The notes below the pieces were generated by a model, which was given only the letters and a program-made list of their open reading frames with translations, was not told the DNA's origin and did not search any database. DNA of 50,057 nt from Ideonella sp. (lineage in GTDB: Bacteria > Pseudomonadota > Gammaproteobacteria > Burkholderiales > Burkholderiaceae_C), in NCBI GenBank assembly GCA_016721465.1, contig JADKIA010000014.1, positions 1 to 50,057 of the forward strand, in the 5' to 3' direction. The position numbers and the translations under genes were made by a program. How positions within the stretch are numbered: position 1 is the first letter of the stretch; each line of letters starts with the position of its first letter. This document shows positions 1 to 8,751 of the stretch, one piece after another.

Positions 1-1112
1 CCGGCTGGCCAGCCACAGGCTCTGCAGGCGCTGGCCTGCACGGTCACCATCGGCGATGTCGGCGACCTCGCCCAGCACGTCCACCCAGCCGCCCGAGATC
101 GCGGTGCCAGTTCGACCAGGCGTGTACTTACACGGTGAACGCAGCCGGGGCTGCGGCTGGCTGGCTTCGACCGCCAGCACGCGCAAGGCGTTGAAGTGCA
201 GCATTTGCAGGCCCAAAGTGCCGCACCGGGCGATGCGCTGGCGCAGCAACGGGTCACGCGCCCGCACCGTTGACACGCGCCGCGGCGATCACCATCCCCA
301 GTTCGTGCCTGAAATGAGCCTTTGCTGGCCCAGCGTGGAGGCACCGCGCCTGAAATCGAGCAGCGCCATCGCCACTTTCCAGCCCCCCTCGCCATCGTGC
401 CCAGATGCAAGAAGGACTCTCCGGTGCGCGCGCCGTCGAAGAAGACCTCTGTCAGGAATTCGGCAGCGCCCGTGATCTGGCGAATCGGCCGGCGGATCGT
501 GATGCCGCTTTGATGCAAGGGCACCAGCAGCAGCGTCAGCCCGGTGGCGCACGGACGAGGGGCAGGTGCGGGCGAGCACGAAGATCCAGTAGTCCGAGTC
601 CTGGGCCCAGAGGTCCAGACTTTCTCGCCCATTGAGCACCACCCGCCTGCGGCTTCATCCAGCGCCGCGCGTCCGGCCACGTTGGGGAGGTCCGATCCCG
701 CACCGGGCTCCGAATAGCCCGAGCCCAGATTCGGTGCCGGCGCGGATGCCGGGCAGGAAGCGCTGTTGCTTTGCTCGGCCGTGCCATGCGCAGCCGATGA
801 GGGTCGGCGCAGGCGCGTCTCGCCGATGGGCCGATGCGCCCCGGGCGCCAGCGCGCACGCACTCCTCGTGGAAGATCACCTACTGCGCGAGTGGCAGCGG
901 CGCGGGCTGGCCTCGCCCGGCCAGCCGATGCCGATCCAGCCGCCTGACGCCAGGAACTGCTCCCATTGGCTTTGGCCAGCGCCGCGTCGAAGCCCGGCAC
1001 TGGGGCCGTTGACGCCGCGCAGTGGCTCGAACTCGCCACTCAGGTGTTCGGCCATCCAGGCCTTCACCTCGGCGCGAAACGCCTGCTCGGCGGCCGACTC
1101 GTGCAGGTTCAT
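1..1112 (-). pseudogene. Acyl-CoA dehydrogenase 2, frameshifted, runs off left edge
   Basis: Acyl-CoA dehydrogenase (flavin-dependent alpha,beta-oxidation of acyl-CoA), broken over several frames. The start MNLHESAAEQAFRAEVKAW at 1112 is typical of the family. Further pieces follow in different frames: QFLASGGWIGIGWPGEA, then FHEECVRAGA, then the KVAMALLDFRRGASTLGQQ segment near 300-360, then LRQRIARCG and NALRVLAVEASQPQP near 60-240. The ATG overlaps the TGA of the upstream dehydrogenase (ATGA), so the two were translationally coupled. The 3' end lies outside the window. Family assignment is firm. Whether the indels are true decay or sequence error at a contig end cannot be decided here, but all the long genes from 8.7 kb onward are intact. 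Confidence 0.75.
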
Positions 1113-2251
1113 GCGGTGGGTCCGTCCAAGAGGTTGTTTCGCCGCCACGCGTTCGCACCACACCGACACCGGCGCGAGACGCTGGCTGCTGGCCTGGGCG
1201 CGCTTGAAGTACAGGTGCGGGTCGTACTCCCAGGTGAAGCCGACGCCGCCATGCAGCTGGATTGCTTCCTGAGCACAGAACTGCGCCGCCTCGGTGGCCT
1301 CCACGCGCGCCAATGCGGCGTGAAGTCGAGCGCTGCAGCGTCTCCGGCGTCGACCGCCCGTATCGCATTGCGCCGCCGCACCACATCGCCACCGCCGAGC
1401 GCGCACCTTCTACCGCCACCATCATCATCTGCGCAGTGGTCGCCCGACCGCCTGGAAGGCGGCAATGGGTCGACCGAATTGCACGCGTTCCTTGGCGTAG
1501 GCCACGCTCATTGTCAGGCTTGCTGGGCGACACCCAGTTGTTCGGCCGCCAACGCCACGCCGCGATGCCCGCGCACGCCGCACGGCCGCCTCCAAGCGCG
1601 GACCCCGCGCGACAAGGGCGTGGCCATCGAGCCGCACGCCGAGTGCCTGCACGGCGGCACAGCGGCGCGTGCGGTCGATGGTGGGCCGCTCCTTGATCTG
1701 CAGACCCTGCACCGCAGGGTGCCGGCAAACAGCAGTGCTTCGCCGTCGGTGCTGCGCGCCGGCAGCAGCAGCAAGTCAGCCTGCGCCGCCGAGCCAGCCC
1801 GCGGCCAGTCGCCTGCCAGCGTCCAAGCGCCGTTGTCGGGCGTGGCGTGGGCGGTGCCGCTGTCGTTTTCGCTTTCGTCGGCCAGCGCGGCGATGCTCTC
1901 CCCGGCCGCCAGTGCGGGCAACCATCGCCCTTGTGCCTGCGCATTGGCCGCCTCGCGCAGCAATGTTCCAGCAAGCACGACGCTGTCGAAGAATGGCACG
2001 CAGGCCAGGCGGCGGCCCAATTGTTCCTGCAACAGCGCCAACTCGACGATGCCCAGCCCCAAGCCGCCCTGCGCCTCGGGCAGATGCACGCCGCACCAGC
2101 CCATGGCGGCCATCTGCTGCCACAGAGCGTGGTCGATGCCATCGGCGCCATCGGCCGCGGCCCGCGTCGCCGACGATGAAGCCGCGTCGGCCAGCAGCCG
2201 CTCGGCGGTATCGACGATCAGGCGCTGGTCGTGGTCGAGTGCGAGGTCCAT
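1109..2251 (-). pseudogene. Acyl-CoA dehydrogenase 1, frameshifted
   Basis: A second acyl-CoA dehydrogenase. The N-terminal part (MDLALDHDQRLIVDTAERLL, then MGWCGVHLPEAQGGLGLGIV) is in one frame for about 180 residues. The rest is spread over other frames: QIKERPTIDRTRR, then SVAYAKERVQFGRPIAAFQ (a classic C-terminal-domain signature), then AQMMMVAVEGARSAV, then QEAIQLHGGVGFTWEYDPHL with the conserved QLHGG(V/T)G(F/Y) motif. At least four indels are needed. It begins 17 bp after the SDR stop and ends with an ATGA overlap into the next dehydrogenase. Two adjacent dehydrogenases plus an SDR resemble heteromeric dehydrogenase pairs of steroid or side-chain degradation; that link is inference. 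Confidence 0.75.
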
Positions 2252-2268
2252 GGAACGCTCACATCCTC

Positions 2269-3144
2269 TCAGGTGCCGTAGACCTTCTGCGGCGCGACGC
2301 CCTCGTCGATCAACCGCTGCACCACCGTGCTCAGCTCTGCCGGATCCCAGCGCGCGCCCTTGTCGATGATGGTGCCCGTACGCCAGCCGTCGGCCACCGA
2401 CAGCTCGCCGCCCTTGGCCTCAAAGCAGCGGCCGGTCACCGACGCCGACAGGGGGCTGCCGAGCCAGACCACGATAGCGGCCACGTTCAGCGGATCCCAG
2501 ACGTCGAAGCCAGCTTCGGGCTTCTTCACCAGTTCGGGCATCGCACCTTCGGTCATCGAGGTGCGCGCCGCCGGTGCCAGGCAATTGACGGTGATGCCAT
2601 AACGCGCCAGCTCGGCCGCCTGCACCAGCGTCAGCCCGGCGATGCCGGCCTTGGCCGCGGCGTAGTTGCTCTGGCCTATCGAGCCCTGCAACCCGGCGCC
2701 AGAACTGGTGTTGATGATGCGCGGGTGGTCCACCGGCGTGCCGGCCTTCTTCGCGTCGCGCCAGCGCCTGCCCAGCACGTTGGCCAGGCAGAAGTGCCCC
2801 TTCAGGCACGCGCATCACGGTGTCCCAGTCGTCTTCGGTCAGCGAGAGGAACATGCGGTCGCGCAGCACGCCGGCGTTGTTGACCAGACATGCACCTCGC
2901 CGAAGGCGGCCACCGCCGCGTCGACGATGGCCTGTGCACCGGCCAGCGTGGTGATGTCGCCGCTGTCGGCCAAGGCGCGGCCGCCTGCGCCGCGCACCTC
3001 ATCGACCACCGCCTGCGCGGCATCGAGCCGGATGTCGTTGACCACCACGTTGGCGCCCTCGGCCGCGAAGGCCAGCGCGTAGGCGCGGCCCAGGCCGCCG
3101 CCGGCGCCGGTGATGAGGACGGTTCGGGTGGTGCAGACGGGCAT
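2269..3144 (-). pseudogene. Short-chain dehydrogenase/reductase with two frameshifts
   Basis: Classical SDR (NAD(P)-dependent alcohol/ketone oxidoreductase). The start MPVCTTRTVLITGAGGGLGR at 3144 carries the TGxxxGxG nucleotide-binding motif, followed by NDIRLDAAQAV. The catalytic stretch is NTSSGAGLQGSIGQSNYAAAKAG, given here as Ser, then Tyr-x-x-x-Lys (YAAAK). Two deletions break the frame: one base lost near 2890 (VHV-LVNNAGVLRDR expected) and two bases lost near 2812 (RV-H-LKGHFCLANVLG expected). Restoring them gives one continuous protein with the extended C-terminus seen in acyl-CoA-type SDRs. First gene of the damaged left-edge operon. Confidence 0.8.
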
Positions 3145-3593
3145 GGGGTTCGACGAGGGGCGTTGGGATGAGCTGAATGGTGATTCGCGCCCTCGCGCCG
3201 GGCATCGTCCTGATGGACGAGTCGGCGGCGCTCGCTCCCTATCCGAATGTGAGGGATCGGGCGTTGGCGGGCGACTTGGGGCTCGTCCGCCCATCAAGGA
3301 ACGATCAGCCGGGCTCAACCGAACGATCGCAACCACCGCGGAAGCGACTGTCGCGTCTGCTTGCCGAATGTTCGCGATGTGCGCGAAGTGAACGATCGGA
3401 CGCGAGACTTGTGTGTCCGTGGACGGCCGTGTCCCGTCGCTCGCGGCCGGCAGCTTGCCGGTGGCTCGACCTCGTCCGCTCCACCCATGGCCAGCTGATG
3501 GTCGAGAGCAACCATGTGAACGTTCGGCCGAAGCCGCCCAGGGCCCCGGAACGCCAGCAGGGTCGCATCCTCCCAGTTCAGCTGCACCTGCCT
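3145..3593. other. Gene-free region upstream of the SDR operon
   Basis: About 450 bp between the SDR start and the IS1634 target duplication. Open frames exist on both strands but none has recognisable similarity, a good ribosome site or a start tied to a promoter. It probably holds the promoter region of the minus-strand operon, now separated from anything upstream by the insertion sequence. Confidence 0.4.
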
Positions 3594-3616
3594 TCAGACC
3601 TGACTTTGACAGTTCC
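3594..3616. repeat. Left terminal repeat and target duplication of the IS1634 element
   Basis: TCAGA (3594-3598) followed by the 18-bp terminal repeat 3599-3616. Its perfect inverted partner is at 8246-8263. Confidence 0.9.
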
Positions 3617-3767
3617 GGGGCACATGGGCCCGGTTCTGGCGCGTGGAGGTTGCGTAAGTTGTTGATTTGGCGAGGGTGGCAGGGGTCGGCGGGCGCCAAA
3701 TGCCTAGATACATGGATCGCCGCAGAGCCCTTGCTTTTCCTCGCGAAGGCTGCCTACGCTTGGGCAC

Positions 3768-5390
3768 ATGTACCTGCGTGAGTCCAAGCAGCGACGCGCC
3801 GACGGCAGCACGGTGTCGTACCTGCAACTGGCCGAGAACGTCTGGTCGCCCGAGCGGCGCCGCTCTGAGACCCACGTGGTCTACAACTGCGGCCGCGCCG
3901 ACGATCCCGCCGTCGTCGAGCGCTTGCGCAAGCTCGCCGCCAGCATCCTGCGCCGCTGCTCGCCCGAGGAGATCGTGGGCGCGGGCAACGGCGATCTGCG
4001 ACTGGTCTGCGCCTGGCCCTACGGCGAGGCCTACGTGCTGCAGGCGCTGTGGCAGCGCCTGGGCATCGACCAGGTGATCCCGACACAGGCGCAATCGCGC
4101 CACCTGGGCTTCGATGTGGAACGCGCGCTGTTCGCGATGGTGGCCAATCGCGCCTGCGCGCCTTGCTCCAAGCTGTACTGCTGGGAGCAGTGGCACAAGG
4201 AGGAGGTCCACATCCCGGGTACCCAGGGCCTGTCGCTGCAGCACCTGTACCGCGCGATGGACTTCCTGGAGGCCAACAAGGAGCCCATCGAGCGGGAGAT
4301 CTTCCATCGCGTGGCAGACCTGCTGAACCTGGACGTGGAGGTATTGTTCTACGACACGACGTCCTTGCACTTCGAGATCGACCTGGACGATGAGGGTGTC
4401 GGAGCCGAGGACCTCGTGCATGGCAGCAAGGCCGCTGGGGCCAAGGCCTACCGCGCGCCGCGCAAGCGCGGGCTGTCCAAGAACGGGCGAGGGGACGCGC
4501 CGCAGATCGTGGTGGGCATGGCCGTCACGCGCGAAGGCTTCCCCGTGCGGCACTGGGTGTTCCCCGGCAACACGGTGGACGTGAGCACGGTGGCGCAGGT
4601 CAAGCGCGACCTGCGCGACTGGCAACTCACGCGCTGCCTGTTCGTGGGCGATGCGGGCATGGTCTCGGCGGCCAACTTCAAGGCGCTGGCCGCCGGCGGC
4701 GGCAAGTACCTCATGTGCATGCCGCTGCGCAGAGGCGACGCATTGACCCAGCAGGTGCTCTCGCGCGCAGGCCGCTACCGCACAGTCAACCAGCGGCTGC
4801 AGATCAAGGAGGTCGTGATCGGCGACGGCGAGCGTCGCCTGCGCTACGTGGTGTGCTTCAACCCCGAGGAGGCGCAGCGGCAGCAGGCCCATCGGCGCCA
4901 CTTGCTCGACCATCTCGACGCCGAACTGGCCGCGATGGGGGACGCCGCCCAGGATGTGCAGAGCAAGCGCGTGGCCGCGCTGCGCAGCTCCAGCCGCTGG
5001 GGCAAGTACCTCACGCTGGGCGACAAGGGGCTGCAGCTCGATGCCAAGGCGATCAAGGCCGCCGAGCACTACGACGGCAAGTTCCTCGTGCACGGCAACG
5101 ACGACACGCTCAGCGCCGAAGACATGGCGCTGGGCTACAAGCAGATGATCCGCGTGGAGCAGGCCTGGCGCGACATGAAGAGCACGCTGGACATGCGCCC
5201 GGTGTTCCACTGGGCGCCGCACCGCATCCACGCGCATGTGGCGATCACGGTGTTGTCGCTGCTGCTCGAGCGCACCGTCGAGCACGCCTGCGCCGACACG
5301 TGGCGCAACGTCTCGGACCGGCTGCGGCGCATCCAGCTCGCGCAATTGTTGAGCCCTCACGGCACCGTCTGGCAAGTCACCGACCCGTAA
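3768..5390 (+). CDS. IS1634-family transposase, C-terminus cut by IS66 insertion
   Basis: DDE transposase of the IS1634 family (IS4-like fold). The start MYLRESKQRRADGSTVSYLQ is typical. Acidic residues likely to form the active site are in FYDTTSLHFE (about residue 197), FVGDAGMVS (about 290) and RVEQAWRDMKS (about 462). The frame ends at residue 540 because the IS66-like element begins GTAA, whose TAA becomes the stop. Rejoining 5386 to 8087 restores reading through T-P-E-A-A-K to a TGA at 8157-8159, a 563-residue protein. Only 23 C-terminal residues are lost, so residual activity cannot be excluded. Confidence 0.92.
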   Translation: MYLRESKQRRADGSTVSYLQLAENVWSPERRRSETHVVYNCGRADDPAVVERLRKLAASILRRCSPEEIVGAGNGDLRLVCAWPYGEAYVLQALWQRLGIDQVIPTQAQSRHLGFDVERALFAMVANRACAPCSKLYCWEQWHKEEVHIPGTQGLSLQHLYRAMDFLEANKEPIEREIFHRVADLLNLDVEVLFYDTTSLHFEIDLDDEGVGAEDLVHGSKAAGAKAYRAPRKRGLSKNGRGDAPQIVVGMAVTREGFPVRHWVFPGNTVDVSTVAQVKRDLRDWQLTRCLFVGDAGMVSAANFKALAAGGGKYLMCMPLRRGDALTQQVLSRAGRYRTVNQRLQIKEVVIGDGERRLRYVVCFNPEEAQRQQAHRRHLLDHLDAELAAMGDAAQDVQSKRVAALRSSSRWGKYLTLGDKGLQLDAKAIKAAEHYDGKFLVHGNDDTLSAEDMALGYKQMIRVEQAWRDMKSTLDMRPVFHWAPHRIHAHVAITVLSLLLERTVEHACADTWRNVSDRLRRIQLAQLLSPHGTVWQVTDP

Positions 5391-5407
5391 ACATTCGGTG
5401 AGCACGT
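5379..5407. repeat. Left end of IS66-like element with 8-bp target duplication
   Basis: ACCGACCC at 5379-5386, then the terminal repeat starting GTAAACATTCGGTGAGCACG. The TAA within it terminates the host transposase frame. Confidence 0.93.
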
Positions 5408-5414
5408 CCCCAGG

Positions 5415-6278
5415 TCAATCCTGGAGGAGTGCTGCGAAGTCGCGCCTCAGCGGATACAGCCAGATGTCCTTGGTCGGCAGCACCTGCTCGTGAGCGGTGC
5501 TGTTCTTGCCGCGGCCGACCGTCCTGCCGACCAACTGCCAGTTGGCGGCCTTGTAGCAGGTGCCCTTGTGACGGGGGCTCTCGACGAAGGTCTCCAACAT
5601 CACGGGCCGGTAGCCATAGCGGGCCTGCCAGTCCATGGGCAGACGTCGGGCGGCAAGGCCCAGGATCTTCGAGGCCAGGCCCTTTGACTGGATCCACGGC
5701 AGGATCAGGAAGCGCGCGTTGTTGACGATGAGTTGCAGGTTCCTCCGCCGCTGCTCGTGACCCCAGCCGATGAAGCGCTCGCGGTCGGCCAACTTCCACG
5801 CGCTGGCGCCGAAGCTCAGCAACGCAACCAGGCGATCGCCGGCATGCACGCTGTAGCGGATCTGGCCGCCCGACATCGGTGTGTAGCCCAGGTAGTGGTA
5901 CCGGGCGACATACTCGTTCCACAGCCTGGAGGCTGCACCGCGCCCGTCGACGATGCTCAGCTTCAGCGCCGGCAACTCGTGCACGGCGGCCGCCAGCACA
6001 GGCTGCTCATCGGTGGCCGGCGTAGCGATGAACTGGGCCCGGCGGCGCGGCTTGGGGATCTGCGAGGCCGGCAATGTGATCAGCCCATCGGCCTGCATTC
6101 GCAGCATCGCCACGCGGCAACTCATTTCACGCAGCCGGCCATCCGGGCGGCGCCAGTCGAGTTGCTCGCACACCAGGCGCGACAGCGGCGTGCGCTTGAC
6201 CGTCGGGTTCAACTCGATCGTGCGGGCGATCGCCTGTAGATCCTCTGGGCTGAAGTCGCGCCCGCAATACCGTTTCAT
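5415..6278 (-). CDS. DUF4338 (Druantia DruA-like) protein carried by the IS
   Basis: A 287-residue protein of the DUF4338 family, the family that includes DruA of the Druantia anti-phage system. The start MKRYCGRDFSPEDLQAIARTI is followed by a DNA-binding-like N-terminal region (LSRLVCEQLDWRRPDGRLRE) and the core YHYLGYTPMSGGQIRYSVH, FGASAWKLADRERFIGW, NNARFLILPWI and YGYRPVMLETFVE. Its ATG overlaps the TGA of the reading frame that continues tnpC (ATGA at 6275-6278), so translation is coupled. It lies 8 bp from the left terminal repeat. DUF4338 genes are known outside defence islands in IS66-like elements; its role here is unknown and could be an accessory to transposition. Confidence 0.85.
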   Translation of the reverse strand: MKRYCGRDFSPEDLQAIARTIELNPTVKRTPLSRLVCEQLDWRRPDGRLREMSCRVAMLRMQADGLITLPASQIPKPRRRAQFIATPATDEQPVLAAAVHELPALKLSIVDGRGAASRLWNEYVARYHYLGYTPMSGGQIRYSVHAGDRLVALLSFGASAWKLADRERFIGWGHEQRRRNLQLIVNNARFLILPWIQSKGLASKILGLAARRLPMDWQARYGYRPVMLETFVESPRHKGTCYKAANWQLVGRTVGRGKNSTAHEQVLPTKDIWLYPLRRDFAALLQD

Positions 6279-6433
6279 GAGCTGTCGATTGTCGCGATGT
6301 CGGTGCTGCGCATGGCAGCCGGCTGCCTATCATCCATTTGCCAGGGCACGAAGCGAGCCCAGTCATCGGGTGCGCGCCCGCCTGCTTGAGCACAGGCCTG
6401 CAGGTAAGCGCTCAGCCACAGCCGCGGGTTCAG
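6275..6433 (-). other. C-terminal TnpC segment in the -1 frame
   Basis: Directly after the tnpC stop, the -1 frame reads LNPRLWLSAYLQACAQAGGR then APDDWARFVPWQMDDRQ, which is the usual C-terminal element of IS66 transposases. The switch falls at a GGGG run (CCCC at 6434-6437 on the plus strand): TTG TGG GGC TGA versus the family reading L-W-G-L-N. Either one G was lost or ribosomes slip. The segment ends with a TGA overlapping the DUF4338 start. Confidence 0.75.
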
Positions 6434-8052
6434 CCCCACAACCTGACCGTATTGAGCAGGCTCATCATCGTGGCGGCCAACTGCCCCGACCACTGGCTGC
6501 CCGAGCCGTAAAAATTCTTGCGTCCGACGACCGCTGGCCTGAGGGCGCGTTCGCTCGCATTGTTATCGAGGTCCAGCCAGGGATGATCCAGGAACAGCAC
6601 CAGCCCGGGCCAGTACGTGCGCATGGTGCGCAGCACCTTGCGGGCGGGCGCGGCCAATTGCTCATTACCCAGCCCGCTCTGGCATTGGACATCCATCACC
6701 TCGATGAGCTCGCGCAGCTGCGTGTCGCTGTCGATGAACGCTGCTTGGTCGCTGGCGCTGTCGTAGTGCTGGCGTCGCAGCGCGTGCAGCCGGTACAGCT
6801 TGGCGATCTGCTCGACCCAGCCCATTGCCCAGTCCCACAACACCGGATGGTCGTTGGCCAGACGCAGGAAGTCCCGACGCTGGTGCGCCCAGCAGATCGC
6901 CAGGCTCACGCCCAGCGTTTGCCGGGCGAACTTGCGGTACGCACCGAAGCGGTCGACGCTGAGAATGCCTTGACTGACCCCTTGCAGCGCCGCGCCGGGC
7001 ACCTTCGCAGAACGCGACGGGTCGAGCACGAAGCACACCACCGTCTGCGACTTGAACACCCACAGGTACCAGCGGTGGCCGACCTTGCCCTCGAGCTCCT
7101 CGAAGACCTCCCAGCGCGTCTCGTCGGCATGCCAGTGTGTGCCGCGCCGCAGCTGTGCCAACCCGGCTTCAACCAGCGGCGCGAACATCGGCAGCAGGCT
7201 GTGCAGCCCATCGGTAAGCGTGCCCTGCGGGATGGCCAGCCCCTGGTCGCGCCAGTCTTGCAGTAGCCGCGCGCTGGGCTGACCGTAGACGAATTTGGAC
7301 AGCAACACCTCCACCCAGATCGACACGCCCAGCTTGCCGCGGGCGACGAGTTGCACCGGTGGCCGCGCCGTCACGATGCCCGGCAGGCGGGCGCAGCGGC
7401 ACAGTGGCCGGTAGCGGTGGCGCCGAACGATGCGGCGATAGGCCTTGACCTCGATCGCCAGCACCTCGGCGTCTTGGGTACCAGCGAGTTCGCTCAGGCC
7501 CAGGCCGCAGCCAGGGCAGCAGGCCTGGGACGTCATCTCCTGCACCACGGCCGGCAGTGCGTGCAGCCGGGTCCGGCCGTGCCCCGGACGGCCGCGCTGC
7601 TGGCCCCGCGGGCGCACAGCGTCGGTGCTCGAATGGGTCAAACCAGGGATCGTGCGCGACTGCTCCGTCTTCTCGCCGAACACCCGCTGGCGAAGATCGC
7701 GGATCTGGGCAAGCGCCGCCTCCAGTTCGCCCTTCAGGCGGTCCTCGCGTCGTCGGGCTTGCTCGAGTTCGAACCGGTGACGCTTGTCGATCAGTTCAAG
7801 CCGCTCAATAGCCCGTCCGTGCAGCGACTTGTACTGCTTGGCCTGCATCACCAGCTCGATATGCTCGCGCTTGGTCAGCGTGACCTGTTCAAGGTCGAAT
7901 GGCTTGGGTGATGACGATGACGGTGGAGGCGGCGACAGTGCAACGGGCGATCTCTCGATCACTGCCTCAAGGACTTCGGCGCTGCTCACACCGCGCAAGG
8001 TAGCGCAATGCGGAAAACGTGTCCAGCGATTTCGGCGCCCTCGGCGGAACAC
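6430..8052 (-). CDS. tnpC: IS66-family transposase TnpC
   Basis: A 540-residue IS66 transposase. In order: an N-terminal leucine-rich/coiled-coil part (ELEQARRREDRLKGELEAALAQ), RDLRQRVFGEKTEQS (IS66 N-terminal signature), a zinc-ribbon with CCPGCGLGLSEL, then the DDE core with HADETRWEVFEE, SVDRFGAYRKF and DLDNNASERALRP. GTG starts at 8052 or, more plausibly, 7989 (VSSAEVLEAV). The frame stops at LLNTVRLWG, but the conserved IS66 C-terminal element continues in the -1 frame (see 6275-6433). The full protein would therefore need one extra base or a frameshift at a G4 run. Confidence 0.9.
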   Translation of the reverse strand: MFRRGRRNRWTRFPHCATLRGVSSAEVLEAVIERSPVALSPPPPSSSSPKPFDLEQVTLTKREHIELVMQAKQYKSLHGRAIERLELIDKRHRFELEQARRREDRLKGELEAALAQIRDLRQRVFGEKTEQSRTIPGLTHSSTDAVRPRGQQRGRPGHGRTRLHALPAVVQEMTSQACCPGCGLGLSELAGTQDAEVLAIEVKAYRRIVRRHRYRPLCRCARLPGIVTARPPVQLVARGKLGVSIWVEVLLSKFVYGQPSARLLQDWRDQGLAIPQGTLTDGLHSLLPMFAPLVEAGLAQLRRGTHWHADETRWEVFEELEGKVGHRWYLWVFKSQTVVCFVLDPSRSAKVPGAALQGVSQGILSVDRFGAYRKFARQTLGVSLAICWAHQRRDFLRLANDHPVLWDWAMGWVEQIAKLYRLHALRRQHYDSASDQAAFIDSDTQLRELIEVMDVQCQSGLGNEQLAAPARKVLRTMRTYWPGLVLFLDHPWLDLDNNASERALRPAVVGRKNFYGSGSQWSGQLAATMMSLLNTVRLWG

Positions 8053-8057
8053 CGCCT

Positions 8058-8086
8058 ACGTGCTCACCGAATGTTTACACCGACCC
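8058..8086. repeat. Right end of IS66-like element with 8-bp target duplication
   Basis: The inverted copy of the left end ends at 8078 and is followed by ACCGACCC at 8079-8086, an exact second copy of the target site. Confidence 0.93.
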
Positions 8087-8245
8087 GACGCCGGAGGCGG
8101 CTAAGTGCTTGAAATCCTTGCAGATCAAGCCGCCGCCGCCCGTTCTTCAGTTCGCCTGATACGGGCAAACCCCATAGATACACGGCCCTCCGGCGTGGGG
8201 CTGAAAACTCGTTGCACAGCACGGGCTTACGAGGGCGTGTCACTT

Positions 8246-8268
8246 GGAACTGTCAAAGTCAGGTCAGA
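8246..8268. repeat. Right terminal repeat and target duplication of the IS1634 element
   Basis: The 18-bp inverted copy ends at 8263 and is followed by TCAGA at 8264-8268, identical to the left flank. The distance to the left end defines the outer element. Confidence 0.9.
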
Positions 8269-8751
8269 CGCACGCCGCCAATCCCAAAGCCAGTCCGAGG
8301 CCGGGTTCGTGGCTCCGTTGCAGGGCGTTGCGCAGCAGGCAGATGTGCTGCGCATCTGAAACGCTGCCCCCGCGTCTCAAAAGTCCAGGTTCTCCAGTCC
8401 TGATCCTTTCAGCAAGGATTCGCAGGATACCCCGTAGGACATCATGAACTCGGCCATCCAGGCCACATAGCTCATCGAACCCATCGCGCTCCGTTTCCCG
8501 CCACTGGCGCGCGGTGAGCACGCCAAGCGGGTCACGCCGGTTTGCGCCGAAGGGCAGCGGGTGCCGCCGTTGCGGCTAGTCTTACTGTGTCACAAGCGTA
8601 GCCTTGCGTTTGCGCGCAGGCAGCAAGGGCACCGGGGTGACTGGGAAGAAGCGCACAAATCTGCACGAAAAGTACGACCCCATATTCGAGACAGTTCCGC
8701 AGTGTCGGTGCGCACGATAGCCAGTCCGCCACCCGCCGAGGCGCGCCCGCT
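8264..8751. other. Gap between IS1634 element and lipid locus
   Basis: Nearly 490 bp without a convincing gene. The longest minus-strand frame (ends 8264, about 85 residues) has no recognisable domain, and its stop lies in the IS target site. I see no clear terminator for the minus-strand lipid operon that ends at 8752. Confidence 0.35.

Larger units (their letters stand above)
5387..8078 (-). mobile_element. IS66-like element with tnpC and a DUF4338 passenger
   Basis: A 2692-bp element with 21-bp perfect inverted ends (5387-5407 and 8058-8078) that start GTAA, as in the IS66 family. The 8-bp duplication ACCGACCC lies on each side (5379-5386 and 8079-8086), also as known for IS66. Inside are a TnpC-type transposase and a DUF4338 gene, both on the minus strand and translationally linked. 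The usual small tnpA and tnpB genes are absent. It sits inside the transposase gene of the IS1634 element. Confidence 0.93.
3599..8263 (+). mobile_element. IS1634-family insertion sequence, split by an IS66-like element
   Basis: The ends are an 18-bp perfect inverted repeat (CCTGACTTTGACAGTTCC at 3599-3616 and its complement at 8246-8263). The 5-bp sequence TCAGA flanks both sides (3594-3598 and 8264-8268) as a target duplication. Removing the internal IS66-like element and one copy of its duplication leaves a 1965-bp element with a single transposase gene, a normal size for the family. The interrupted gene can be rebuilt exactly. Confidence 0.93.

Noticed and set aside
3145..3593. Gene interrupted by the IS1634 element
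   Set aside because: Joining the flanks at TCAGA gives no frame with recognisable similarity on either strand.
5415..6278. A Druantia anti-phage system
   Set aside because: Only a DruA-like gene is present, inside an IS; no DruB-E partners, so calling a defence system is not justified.
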